Part shown: positions 11,908-24,400 of the stretch, in pieces
Numbering within the stretch: the first letter of the stretch is position 1
How the letters are laid out: each line of letters starts with the position of its first letter
Assembly (NCBI GenBank): GCA_017506865.1
Contig: JAFCMP010000224.1
Span: forward strand, 248,001 to 312,000
Direction: 5' to 3'
Length of the DNA stretch: 64,000 nt
Source: Tribonema minus
Lineage: Eukaryota > Sar > Xanthophyceae > Tribonematales > Tribonemataceae
Position numbers and translations under genes: made by a program
The notes under the pieces: generated by a model
Told to the model about the DNA's origin: nothing
Seen by the model: the letters and a program-made list of their open reading frames with translations, nothing else
Database searches by the model: none

Positions 11908-12048
11908 CCGCCGACTAGGCATGCATGATCCAGAGCACAACAATGTGGCCGTACACACACACCGGGTTCAGCACCCAACTTCAATCATCATCTTCAACAG
12001 TTGCGTCGAACTCGGAACGAGTTGCAGCACAGGGAAAAAGAGGGCACA

Positions 12049-13600
12049 ATGGCAGGCGCCGGCGATGCTTTGAGCGCTCTGTTCGGCCTGCAAGACAAAT
12101 TTGTGCTCGTAACCGGCAGCACACAAGGGATTGGCAAAGCTACAGCCAAGGCGTTTGTCGCAGCGGGAGCAAAGGTGATCGTGAATGGCAGGCGGCAGGC
12201 AAGTTTCCGTCATGTGGAATCTGCTCATCACCCAATGCTTGCTGATGCAGCTTCAAGTACCATGCTGCTGACTGCGCTCTGATGGTAAATTGCTGACTCT
12301 CCACATGGCCTACGTACTGACGCAGGCCCTCACTCTCATGCTCATGATGCTGTACCTCATTCACCTGTGCAGCATGTGCCACCACCACACTGCTCATGCT
12401 GCTCACTGTTCCTTCTACTCGTGCTGTCAACAAAAAACAGGACACCGTCGACTCCACGGTGGCAGAGCTGAACTCGGCGGGGCTCGCTGGCAGCGCGGTG
12501 GGGGTCGTCGGTGACCTCTCCACTGCGGAGGGCATCGCCTCGCTCGCACGCCAAGTCGACGACATCGGGGCGCTGGCCGTCCTCGTCTCCAATGTTGGCA
12601 TCTTCGAGGTGAAGGACTTTTTTGCCATCCCCGACGCGGAGTGGCAGCGCTACTTCGACGTCAACGTCATGAGCACCGTGCGCATCTGCCGCCACTTCCT
12701 GGGCCCCATGCTGCAGCGCGGCGCGGGGCGCATAATCATCGTCTCCAGCGAGTGCGGCGTGCGCGGCCTGCACACCATGGCGCACTACGCCATGACGAAA
12801 GCCGCGCAGATCAATCTGTCGCGCTCGCTAGCGGAGCTCACGCGCAGCACGAATGTGACGGTCAACGCCGTGCTGCCGGGGCCCACGCTCACAGAGGGCG
12901 TCGTCGAGTACCTACGCGGCGTGGCGGAGGCGCGGAGCGTCACCCGCGAACAGGCGCAGGCCGACTACTTCAAGGAGAACGAGCCGACGAGCCTGCTGCA
13001 GCGCTTCCTGACGCCGGAGGAGGTGGCCAATACGATTCTGTTCCTGGGATCACAGGTAGGATGGGGTCTGCTGTGGGTGGTGTTGGTGTGCGGCGCTGTG
13101 GATTGTGGCAAGCAGACTGTGCGCGCCTCTTTGGGCCCCGCATTTCAATTGTGTGTATTGTTCAGGTGATGCCGGGGCAGTTTGTGGAGCAATCATGCAG
13201 CTCACTCCTGCATGAGCTGTTGGAGACAGTGTAGGATGCTTGCACTGCCATAATAATCATCGCAACTCTGTAATAGGCAACCCATGCATGCAGACTGCAT
13301 TCATCTTCACGTACGTCTATCCGGCACACTGACTCCTGCACCTGCACCCACATCACAGCAGCGCAAGCACATTTTTATGTGGCCGTGCCTACATTTTCCT
13401 CATGATCGCTCCGGCCGCGCTCACCAATACAGCCACAGCACGCGCAAGGCCCTGTGCCCAGACTTTCTTGATCCACTCACAAATACAGATGCTGTGTCTG
13501 ACGCGGTGTGCATCGGTGTCGCATCCCTCGTCAGGCCGCGAGTGGCATCAACGGCTCAGCGCAGCGCGTTGAGGGCGGCATCATTGCGACCGCCGCATGA
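12049..13600 (+). CDS. Short-chain dehydrogenase/reductase (classical SDR)
   Basis: Three exons, 12049-12198, 12441-13055 and 13535-13600, give about 276 residues, a normal classical SDR. The family oxidises or reduces hydroxyl/keto groups with NAD(P)(H). The cofactor loop TGSTQGIG is at about residues 22-29. The NNAG-equivalent is SNVG, the catalytic Ser lies in IIIVSSECG, and Tyr166/Lys170 are in YAMTK. The last exon supplies GINGSAQRVEGG, matching the usual SDR C-terminal substrate-loop/dimer segment. Intron 1 is a GC-AG intron (CAG|GCAAGT); the nearest GT would break the frame. No targeting sequence is apparent, so it is probably cytosolic. Substrate is unknown; the closest general type is the glucose-dehydrogenase/3-oxoacyl reductase-like SDRs. 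Confidence 0.92.
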
Positions 13601-14527
13601 TGCGCGTAGAAGGAGGGTAGGTATTGGTTTACTGCATGTATGAACTCATGATAATGAATTCACCATACATACCCCTGGCAGCCGTCACGTGCGCAGAGCC
13701 AGCGGTGTGCTTGTACAGGATTCCCCTAAGTGGGCAGGTTGCGTTTTTGACGCGGTCATATGCCGTCTTCCCAGCAGCCACTGGCTGCCTTTGATAGGGC
13801 CACTGGCCGAGACACACAGGGGGTGGAATATCTGCCAAGTAGGATATGTGGTGCAAGGCATCTGCTGTCCGGAGCCACCAAGGGAGCTCGGATGCCGACA
13901 ACCACCACCGTGTGCAAATGAAGTACTTCGAAAGTAATGATTTTTTTCTGACTTCGAACTTGAGCTGGCCTGTACCTCGGTGCCCCCTGCTGCTTGTGTG
14001 TACGCATTGAAGATGAGCGATTTTGTCTCATGCATTGCTCGTGCAACGGATTGCAATGGATTTATATGCCTGTCGACTTTTGGCATGCGACGAGACGCTC
14101 GTGGCTTCTGTGTTGTAGTGCTGTCAGCCTGTCGCGCAGTACCATTGATCCACATCATGCGCTCCCAGTCTTGTTCAGATCATAAATGCATTGGGTCAGC
14201 AGTTTGCTGAGTTAAATGAGAAAGTTCATAAAGAAAGCGAAAACTTTCAACAAGAAAAAAGAGTGATCCCCGGATCAGGCCTGTATCAAGTTCACGTGCA
14301 CTCCGACAGTTATCGCGAGCGCATGCCCGTTTTATAAATTTATTCGAGGCGAGACAAGATCGTCAGGCGGTGCATTGCAGAGGCGTAAGGTTGTCGATAC
14401 ACGCATCGCTGACTGCAGACTGCACCTAGACTCGGTTAGCTGGCGGTCGACAGGAGCTAAGAACGACGAAGGCATCTATATTCTTTCAAGAACTGCAAAG
14501 GCGACTCAAGATAACAAGCGGCCTGCC
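13601..14527. other. Region between SDR and elongin-B genes
   Basis: No gene is supported. It should carry the SDR 3' end and the elongin-B promoter. An A/T-rich stretch near 14215-14270 and TTTATAAATTTATTC near 14332-14346 are candidate promoter elements, about 190 bp before the elongin-B start. Confidence 0.4.
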
Positions 14528-15962
14528 ATGTCAATGTAAGCTGCCGCGCCAACAGTAGGCGTTGAATCATGCGCATGACTGATGCCGGTGGCAACGCTGG
14601 CTCAGCACGGCTTCCTGGGTTCTTTGAGCTATTTGTGATTTATTTGCATGCACTTGAAGTTGCTGAGATGCCTTTCTTCTCAATTCACAGGTACGTGAGG
14701 CTCAAGCGGAAAAGCACTACAATATTTCTGCACGTGGAGCCCTCCGACAACTTTCAGAGCATCAAGCAGCGGGCTGCACCGCTGCTCAAAACGGAACCAG
14801 GGCAGATCGGTCTGTTCACCAGCGAGGATAAGGCAAGGGAACTGGTGGATCTGGCGACGGTGGGGGACCAGGAAATACTGAACGATCAGGTCCTGTACAT
14901 GGTCTTGCGAAAAGGTGAGTTCGAGCTGCCTTTGCTTTGAAGCACAGGTGGTGAGAGCATCAGCAGCAAGCGAAAGCAAGCTGGAGGGCACTGGGCAATG
15001 GGGGCATCGTGCGTTGGCTTTTCGAGCAGTTTTTCCAGGTCTGTTCGTGGGTAGCATGACCGAAGTACACCGGCGAGAGCCTTGCCTTGAACTACTGAAA
15101 CGAATGCTTTGACCATGCAAGCATTCAAAGTCTATGAGGTAAATGCCTGGAGACAGTGGAAGTCATGAGCATCAGGACACCCAGGCAGGCGTAATTTCTC
15201 ATGCCCGGGCTCTTTATTCGTCCTACTGCGGCAAGTGTACTTCTTAGACGCACAACAGCATGATGTGTGACAGCGTGCCTGCAACTGCGACCGCGTTACG
15301 CAACAGCGTGCGGATACGTACATAGGCACAGGGCTTCGCCAGCTATGGTCACGACAACGTACACGTGTTATTTTATGAGCCCTGCGATCCAAGATCAGCA
15401 TTCAAATTGAGGCGATGCACGGCATTTGTACAACACTTGAGCATCAGTATGTGCTGCATTACATGGGCGAGCTAGCAGAGATCACTGAATTGGACTGTGC
15501 TGTTGGCACCTCTAAACCTGCGATCATGGTATATAATGCGGAATATGAGCAAGGGTGCTGCTTGCAAATGCTGCAGGGCTTTGATGTTGACTGGAGTTTG
15601 CACTCCCCCGCTGCAGCGCATCAGACGCAGGGCTGATTTGTCAACTCAAACCTGCATGAGCATCACAACGCGTGAGACAGTGCGCGGCCACCGCGCCGCC
15701 TGCCTGCTCGATCAATGCCCTCAAGTACCACACTCATATCACTTGGAACACTGGCATTTGCTTCAAGACCACACTAGAGCGCTGCCACCTCGACTCACAG
15801 TGCGCAACCATCGTGCATACCCATAGACACAGGCCGCCTTTGGTCACCTGTTGTGGTTTTCCTTCGTGTCGCCTCAACACTGCTGCAGGCGGAGACTCCT
15901 ATGAAGATGTCGAGATACCCATGTATACCGAGTACGGCGGCGATGAGAAGGAGGGCCGGTAG
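14528..15962 (+). CDS. ELOB: Elongin-B-like ubiquitin-fold protein
   Basis: Three exons, 14528-14535 (8 bases), 14691-14914 and 15889-15962, give about 101 residues. Elongin B is a ubiquitin-fold partner of elongin C in elongin-cullin ubiquitin ligases and in the elongin transcription factor. The protein starts MSMYVRLKRKSTTIFLHVE, closely following the family's start (basic residues, then TTIF), and has the beta-grasp pattern through LVDLATVGDQEILNDQVLYMVL. It ends in an acidic tail (EDVEIPMYTEYGGDE). The first coding exon is only ATG-TCA-AT, spliced to G-TAC in phase 2. This start is chosen because it restores the family N-terminus; the next ATG would lose it. A different small ubiquitin-like protein is possible but less likely. 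Confidence 0.8.
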
Positions 15963-16770
15963 CAACGCTCACCCGCACTTGCTCCGTCTGAGCCGGGCTT
16001 GTGTCGTGGCAGCAAGGGTGCATGGCATAGAATGAAGTGTGATCTGTCTACTTTCACATGTTCTAGCTTTCTGGCGTTGTTCGCAACATGCTATCTCAGT
16101 GCATGTCATGATCTGTGATCGCATGCTGTGACATCTTGCGGTTGTCTGTCAGCGATGTTGCCTCGGATCTTCCAGATCTTTGTTGCATGTATATCGTGTG
16201 GAGCGGCTGGTGTGATTTACTGAGATTGAAGCTTGTGCACATTTCTACATTCTGGCTTCAGGCCAGTCAATTCCGATCAGAGTGTCGGGAGCTCCTAGGA
16301 GTACGTATGGACTTGTATTTATAAAGGCCCAAGGGAGGCCGGGTTGCCTATGCAATCGAAAAGCTTGCGTCAAAGGAGTACACATCGATGATGCATCATG
16401 TTCACTTACACGTCGCCTTGTTGGCATCATTAGAATAGTCATCTGACTGCGGCAATGCAGTAGCCAGAAACCAATATTGCAATCCAATCCAAGAAAGATG
16501 CAACCTCGTACTCGCTATCGGAAACCAATTGAAATTACTCGTTACCAGATTTAGACTGCTTCTGTCGAGTCTTTTGCCTGAGTCATCGGCTCGCGAGTCC
16601 TTCAGCTCCTGCTTTTTGCAGCTGGAGCCTGTGCGCCGCCGAGGAGCGCAGCTAGCAGGCCAGCTCCGCCCGATGAGCCGCTGGGGCGGCCTCTCCCACC
16701 GCTGCTGGGCTGCACACCGCCCTGGTGCCTCAGACTAGCTCGAGTTTTCAAAGCTTGAAACTTTGGCAGC
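15963..16770. other. Region between elongin-B and the polyQ protein gene
   Basis: No gene is supported. It should contain the elongin-B 3' end and the promoter of the gene starting at 16771. A long minus-strand open frame entering from 18662 is a shadow of the low-complexity gene. Confidence 0.45.
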
Positions 16771-17628
16771 ATGCCGGAGGAGCAAGCCGCCAACGCTGCT
16801 GCGGGTGCAGCCGGCAGCAGTGACAGCAAGAGGTCGGACTCTCGGCGCAGAAGTGGTCCAAGGAATCCGGGAGCAGATGACAGCGCGGCAGGGGACAAAG
16901 CGGAGGGTTCACCTGCGCCTGGCAGCAAACCAAGCGGCGCTGCACGGCCAAGATCCAAGGGCGGCGGAGCTATGCCCAAGGACAAAGGGCAATCGGCAAC
17001 TGTGAAGAAGTCGGAGAAGCCTGAAGCTGCCAAGGCCAGGTCTGGCAGCAGTGGTGCGGAGAGCGTGCCGAATGGCGGCACCCCGCCAACGGCAGCAGCA
17101 GCTGCCGCAAAGCAGGCCAAGCCCGCCTCTGCAGCAGCGGCGGCAGCAACGGCATCTGCGGAGAAGACTCTCATGTCCCTGCTCCACGCCAACACTGATA
17201 CGCGCCTGGTGTACACGGTCGACCAGCTGCTGGCTATCTGCCGCTCCCTCCCCACGACGCTGCCGCAGCCTGCGTCTCTCGAGGGCCGCGCCTGGAAGTC
17301 AGGAGGGGCAGAGGTAGGATTCGTGACACCCTTTCCGGGCCTGGCTAGGGACGTCCATGCGGCGGCATTGCTGGCTGAGCAGCGCCGTGCTGCTCGCGTC
17401 GCGGCTCCTCCTGCTGCTGCCGCGAGGCCTCGTACCAACAGCGGCAGCGAACACGGCGGCGACCGTGGCAGCGCCGCTGCCGCAGTACGAAGCGCCAGAG
17501 ATGCTGGCAGCAACGTCAGCAGCGGTGCTCGTGACAAGCCCGTCCTGCGCACCAGCAGCGACGCCAACCGGGAGCGGCGCGTCAGCGGCGGCAGCAGCTT
17601 GGCTCGCGACAGGGAGCCTGGCGGCGGG

Positions 17629-17659
<31 letters not shown>

Positions 17660-19142
17660 CGCAGCAGCAGCGGGAGAGGCGCGGCGGCGCCGAGATCTGG
17701 GACATGCCTGAAGCCAACGGCATCAATCCGCAAAGTCTACCGATGCCGCCGGTCAACACGCGCGCCGCAGCACTGCTGGGGCCCGGTGGCCGCCGCGAGC
17801 GGCAGCAGCAGTCGCAGCAGGACCAGCTGGACCGCAGCCAGGCGGCGAGCTTTGAGAGGGAGCGCGAGGCTATTCTGCGTGAGCGCGCGAAGGCGAAGGC
17901 CGCCAAGGAGGCTGCCTCTGCTGCTGCTGCTACCGCGGCGGAGCAGCCGGCCGCGCCAACGCCAGAAGCGGCGGCAGCAGCTGCAGAGAAGCCGTTGCAC
18001 TCACAAACGGCGGCGGCGGCGGCAGCGGCGGTGGCAGCGGCGGGACCAGCGGAGGTCATGCCCGCTGCAGTGCCGTCAGCAGCAGCAGTGCCTGCAGCAG
18101 CAGCGCCTGCAGCGCCAGTGCCCTTTGATGAGTACATCAATACGCTGTTTTCAACAGACCTGTCGCAGCTGCTCGGCAGCGGCAGACCCAGCGGCGGCGG
18201 CGGTGGCGCCACCGCTGCTGGCGGCGGCGCCGCAAGCAGCAGCAGCAGCGCTGCTCCTGCCGCAGTGGCCGCGCCGTCGGCAGCCGCGCGCGCGGAGCTG
18301 ATCGCTGCAGACCCTGCCATCGCGTCGATCGGCAAGGCCCCTGCAGGCGACAGTGGCAGCGGCGGCAGCGGCGGCGCTGCAGGCGCAAGGGGCGCGCCGC
18401 AGCCGCCTGCCATCAGCAGCGGCGGCCTCTTTAGCTTCATGTCGCCGGGCGTCAGCCACTCCACGGTGGACAGATTCGCGGAGCTGACAGGCAAGCAGGT
18501 GGTGACGGACTCGCCGCCGGCGGTGTCCAAGCTCGGTCTGTGGTCAGGAGGGGGAGACGGGCATGGGGCGGTGGCGGCGGCGGCGGCGGCAGCGCGCCCT
18601 GCTGCGCAGCCGCACTTGCACCCGTCGCACGGCGCGGAGCGGACGCAGACGGACCAGCTCAAGAATTTGCTGTTTGGTGGAGGGGCGGCGGCACCACCGC
18701 CGCCGCCGCCGCCGCCACCGCCGCCGCCGCCAGGTCTCGTGATTGGGGCCGTGCCACAGCACAGGGGCTCTCCTGCGCCGGCGGCGCCCTACTCGCAGCA
18801 GGCGATGGAGTTGCGGGATTCAGTGGGCGCGGGGGGTGCTGGCAGCAGCGGCGGCGAGTATGGCGATGGCGCGCCGCCGCACTACTCGCTGCAGCAGCAG
18901 CACCAGACGCGGCAGCTGGCGCTGCCACCGCCGCAGCAGCAGGCGCATGCGACGCCGCAGCAGCAGCAGCAGCAGCAGCACTATCAGCAGCAGCGGATGA
19001 TGGCGGCAGCCGGCGCCGCACCGCCGCAGATGCAGGTAGACGGAGCTGCGTATGCACACAGGGGATCGCCCCCCTTCTCTTCTGCTCAAATGCGGCAGCC
19101 CACACATGGCGGTGGCGGCGGTTCAGCGATGCCTCCACACAT

Positions 19143-19175
<33 letters not shown>

Positions 19176-19244
19176 CATGTATCGCCAACAGCCACCGCCG
19201 CCGCCTCCGCCGCCACCGCCGTCGTATGACCAGTACTACCATCT

Positions 19245-19277
<33 letters not shown>

Positions 19278-19581
19278 CCTGCAGCAGATGCGCAGTCTCC
19301 AGGAGGTGGACCTGCTGGCGGTGCTTGGCATTCAGGGGCAGGCGAACGGAGGCGCGGGCGGCGCGCCGCTGCAGCAGCAGCAGCAGCAGAAGTTTGCGTT
19401 CTCGTCGCCGCTCACGCGCGCGCGGCGCAACTCCGGCGGCAACCCCAGCGACATGGCGCTCGACCGCGGCTCCGCCAGCAAGGCGGCAGCGCTGCCGCAC
19501 GCCGCGCACATCGCTGCAGCTGCAAGCAGCAGGGGTACGCCTCGGGGGCTCGTGCCGACGCGCGTAGTCATGCGGCAGGGG

Positions 19582-19612
<31 letters not shown>

Positions 19613-19872
19613 GCGCCAACCACCACATGTCGCCGCCACAGCATCAGCACTACCCCCAGCAGCGGCACCATCAGCAGCAGCACCAGCACCACCAGCAGCA
19701 GCACCAGCAGCAGCAGCAGACGTTTGTGGCCGGAGGCGCGCTGCGGTATCACGACGGCGGCGGCGGCGGCGGCAGCGGCGGCGCGCCGGCAAACAGCGCG
19801 GATGCTCAGCGGCAGGCTGCGCTGCTCATGCATATGCTCAACATTAGGGGCGCGCCGCAGGGAGGAAGCTGA
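16771..19872 (+). CDS. Large low-complexity protein with an eIF4E-binding motif (4E-T/4E-BP-like)
   Basis: This is an uninterrupted 1033-codon frame. Nearly all of it is disordered: polyAla, polyGln, polyPro, polyGly and His/Gln tracts, the longest CAG-type runs being near 17634-17660, 18957-18980, 19144-19173, 19243-19277 and 19673-19720. The one recognisable motif is YTVDQLLAI at residues 148-156, which fits the canonical eIF4E-binding pattern Y-x4-L-phi. It resembles the N-terminal site of eIF4E-transporter proteins (YTxxxLLxI), which repress and store mRNAs in cytoplasmic granules. Short conserved-looking islands follow: FDEYINTLFSTDLSQLL, GVSHSTVDRFAELTGKQV, LQEVDLLAVLGIQG and the C-terminal AALLMHMLNIRG. 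The role is inferred from one motif plus composition. The GC-rich repeats open long antisense frames, which I discard. Confidence 0.75.
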
Positions 19873-21405
19873 GCGGGCACAGCAACCTGCGGTGCTTGCT
19901 TTTACCCGGTGATATGGCGTGCCAGGCTTTCATGGCGATAGTGTTTCGAGCTGCGGATAGTCTATTCAGGTCGAGACCCTGTGCCACTGTGACCCTCCAC
20001 TCCCCGACTCCTATGAACAGAAGACAGCGAGTCAAGAAGGGGACTCGGAAGTTGCGCATGAGAAATTTCTTGCCGCACCTGCCGTCGCCGTTGCAGAGTG
20101 CCCATGCTCGCAAAGCGGCTGACTGTAGGGTTTATGTAGTAGACGCACTGGAGCTGCCGGGCTCAATGTATGCACGCCATGCCGCCGCAGCCGCCATGCG
20201 CGGGGTCACCACACGTTGAGACGTAGAGTGGTGCCATCACCATCCCCAAATGCACTTGTCATCACTCGCGCTTGTAGTGCATTTCTTTCCGTGATTTTGT
20301 TGTTGAATGCACTGCGGCATTGTCACGTGTTTCCGACGCAGCACACGTTGGTATGCTCAGCGGTCACTTTGAGTTTGAGGTTACGGACACTTTCCTGGAA
20401 AGGCTGGGAACTCTCTTGAACACAAAATGTCATGCGCCATCTTCAAGATTTCCTTCTCAGAATGCAGCTTCAGCATTCTCTGTGGACACACCGAATTGTG
20501 AGACATTTGAGCGGGTCACGTAAAGAGGCAGCAGGCGGATTGCACCTCTGGCGCAAGCATGTGCCAGAGACGACCAACCTGTAGTGACAAGGGAAGCACC
20601 GCTGCATGCCTGCTGACTCATGACATATATGTCACAGATTACATATCATCTGCAATCATATGGTGCATGTGTTCAAGTTATGGACGGCATTATAAATAAA
20701 TAACGTTGCAACCAACATGGTGCGTGTGTTGCCGATACGGCGCGTGTGTTGACCACAAAGCATCGCAGCGCACAATCATCAAGCTCAAGGGAGCGTTTGC
20801 TATAGAGTGCGAAGTACTCAGCTTTGCACTAGCATGCGCAATGCTCACCTTTGCACTCGCATATGCTATGCATGCTTGGCAAGAGCGTGTCAGGGGCCAG
20901 AAGTTGAAGTCACAAATTCTACAAAAATTCAACACAGGCTTGCCTGTGCACACAGCTGCGCCCTCCGTGCCACAACACATCAGACGGAACCGCAAAGATT
21001 ATTATGATGCACACAAGAGCAATGGCGCTTTCATGCGCATTGAAGAACATGACCCATACAACAGTTGACAACAGTTGACATTGGGGGCCACCATCATCGC
21101 CAATGGCCTGAGAAGCATCAAAGTCACAAGTAAAGCAAGCACTCGCACCACATCGCAATGCAGTGGGCCACCGGCACCAACGGCTCAAAAAGCAGCAGCT
21201 CGTAACAAACAACACAGACAGCGACAAGTGCAAACACCGCACGCCTGCGCCCGAGCAAATGATAACGATCTTCTAGCATTAGACGCGCACACGCGACCCC
21301 CCCCGCGCAGTGTGAGCGCACGTTACGAAGGACACACAGTGCGTGCGCGCGCACGCGTGTGCCTGCACCCGCACCCCCCAACCCCCCTCTATCGCCAGAC
21401 ACGCT
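19873..21405. other. Convergent intergenic region
   Basis: This lies between the 3' ends of the polyQ protein gene (plus) and the trigger factor gene (minus). I see no supported gene; open frames are short and without motifs. Confidence 0.5.
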
Positions 21406-24400
21406 CTAAGCGCTGGGCTCGGGGGCCACCTCCGTGTAGTTGATGGTGGATCGCTCCGCTATCCACTGCAGCACCATCTCCTTCTCCAGGGTCGCCTCCA
21501 CGCGCTCGCGCGCCGCTGCCTCGTCAAAGGGCTCCCCCTTGGCCTCCGCGCGCAGCAGCTCCATTTGGTCGTCCACCTCCAGGGGGTTCACCTGGGGGGG
21601 AGGGTGGGGTGGGGGGGTGAGCATTGCGATGCGAGCTAGGAGGAAGGGGGGGGGGGGGGGGGGGAGGACTGCAATGTGAGCTACAGAACAAGTGCGGGCA
21701 GCATTGATGCGTGCGTGTGGGTAAGGAGGGGACGGGGGTGGGCATTGTAGTTTGAGCTCCACGAGCACGGGCAGCATGTCCGCAGCCTGATACCAGTGGC
21801 GTTGTCTCAGCTGTATGAATGCGCAAGGCTGTGAAAATTGCTGAACCTGACGCAGCAGGGTGCCTGCAGCAGCTCCTCAGTGGTTGACACGCGCGCAACG
21901 CCCTACACTTGTCATATATAGAGGTGTGCTAGATGTTTGCAAGTGCGGAGATAACTTCAGCTTGAAGCAGCAGGGTGCCCGCAGCAGCGCTCACCTGGAG
22001 CCCCTCCTTCTCCGCAATGTCGCTGAGCGCCAGGCTGACCTGCAGCTGCTTGGTGGTGGACCCGCGTGCAATGTCCTTGTACTTGTTGAAGTTCTCAGGC
22101 GTGATCATACCGCGCAGCTCCTCGTCTGAGTGGGTGCCCTGCGCCTTCATCTGCGGTGGCGCGGCAGCATCGAGCATACAGGGGTATGCATGTATGGTGA
22201 GACTTCCGCGCATGGGCTGACAGTCAGGCTCAGACATAAAGCAAAGGGCCACAACAGTGTTGCACAGTGCAAGCAGGCAGCACTGCAGAGGTATACTTTG
22301 CCCAGCAATACATGCTGCCGCCTGCAGGGGGGTTGAGCAGCGCCAACAGCTTGTTTGTGAGAAGTGCTGCCCCTGTGATGGCCTGCCACTTTTGAAACGC
22401 CGTCAATGCACACTTTTGGATTCGCTTCCGCAAGCTTGTTGTTACAGGCAAACTTCAAATTCTTGGCACGTCACTCACGCAGCCATCATCATGGCAGAGT
22501 CTGGCGCGCCCTCACCGTGACCAGCGTCTCAGGATTTCACAGTCATTGTGAACTTCAACTGTGTGGCACATTACTCACGTCAGCCATCGTGATGGCACAC
22601 TTCTGACGCGCCCTCTCTGTCACCAGCGTCTTCACCAGCGTCTTAGGCAGTCACAAGCATGCTTATGAGGGCGAAGTTCAACTGACTGGCACGTCACTCA
22701 CGTCAGTCATCATCATAAATTCTGGCGCGCCCTCTCGGAGACCACCGTCGCAGGGGTTTACAAGCATGCTTGTTTCGTTGAACTTCAACCATGTGGCACG
22801 TCCTCACGTCAGCCACCATGATGGCAATGTTCAGGCGTACCCTCTCCGCGATCATTGTCTCGGGAATTGAAAGCTAAGCGTATCAGCGGCAAACTTCAAC
22901 TTCTTGGCACGTCACTCACGTCAGCCATCATGATGGCAAACTTCTGGCGCGCCCGCTCCGTGACCAGCGTCTCAGGAATTCACAAGCAGAGTTATTAAGT
23001 TGAACTTCAACTGTGTGGGACGTCACTCACGTCAGCCATCATGATGGCAAACTTCTGGCGCGCCCTCTCCGTCATCAGCGTCTCTGGGATCTCACAAGTG
23101 ATGCGCTCCAGCAGCGCAGCCTCCAGCGCGGCGTTGCGGCTCTCGTTCTTCTTCTTGTCGCCCTCCTGGTTGAGCGCTGAGAGCACCTGCGTTGTTGAAG
23201 TTTACAGATTGTCAGCGTACATGAAGGCATACGTACTGAGACACCTGTACACAAAACAAAAACTTCAAGCAGCTTAAGTGTAGCAGCTCTCATTGTTCTT
23301 GTTGTCACCCTTCTGGTTGAGCGCTGAGAGCACCTGCAGATGCTGTTGAACAGTGCAGAATTGTCAGCGTATATGAAGGCACATGTAACCAGTACTGAGG
23401 CACTTTGTAGCATACAAGAGTCTCAAGCTGTTACTCATTGCGCCTGGCGTGCTTCTCCTTGCTGTCATTGTGGCGAGCGCTGCGAGCATGAATGTAGGGA
23501 CATTATCAAGCACATTCAGGTGGGGTTGTGCCACGACATATGTGCAATAACTAAACAGGCAATATTGTTTTCCAATGCAGAGTCGCCGATGCGTGGAGCG
23601 TTGACGTACTGAACCAACCGCCTTGTGAGCAGCATATAACTGCCTGTGCAACTGCCCAAGGCATCTGCCACCAACCCTTGGCAGTAAAAATACCAGAAGC
23701 GACTGGCAACTTCTGGATGCCCACAGTGCTTTCCGCTGTGCTGTTGTGTTTTCAAGGACGGCTGAAGCGCGCATTCCTTTGCACCCAGCAAAGGCGCCGA
23801 GTCTCAACTGCAACTAAAACCCCATGAGCCCGGAGCCTGCGAATCGTTGTTATAGTTGAAGGCTCGTCCGATTCAAAATCACGTTGGAAGGACTGAGCCT
23901 GCAAGTTGTGTAATTGTGAAGTCTGGTGCTTCACCAAGCGAGCTTCAAGTTGAAGTACTTGCGGTACCCCCTGCATGTGCTTTTGACAGAGTACTGCAAC
24001 ATCTAACCCCCAGACTGGCCTGGCATAGACCGATGCTTTTCAAGAACCTTTTTGAAAGCAATTGCACGGCGGGAGAAGGCGCACGTCTACTAGCCGCCTC
24101 TTTGCACAGATGCGCCTGGGCACACGTCAGCCACAATTCGAACGCCATGATGCCGGTCACCTCCAGCACCGCAAGCACTCAGGCTTCATCATTGGCACAC
24201 TCATCGACACCGACAACCGCGTCTCACAGAAAACCTATCACAATGAAAGTGTGCACATCAAATGCGCCTCCTCACGTAACCAGCACCGCATTGCGCTGCC
24301 ACTACCGCAAGCGGCGACGCTCCCCCCTCCCTCTCACCTCCTCGCGCAGCTCCGCCATGGTCAGCCCCGGCCGGATCGCGTTCGCAAAGTCGTCGTCCAG

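Noticed and set aside
13167-13234. SDR last exon ending VEQSCSSLLHELLETV
   Set aside because: It lacks the SDR C-terminal motif. The exon at 13535-13600 supplies GINGSAQRVEGG in the correct phase.
16602-18662. 686-codon minus-strand open frame opposite the polyQ protein gene
   Set aside because: It is an Ala/Ser/Pro/Arg-rich shadow created by GC-rich codon repeats of the sense gene; it has no domain or regulatory context.
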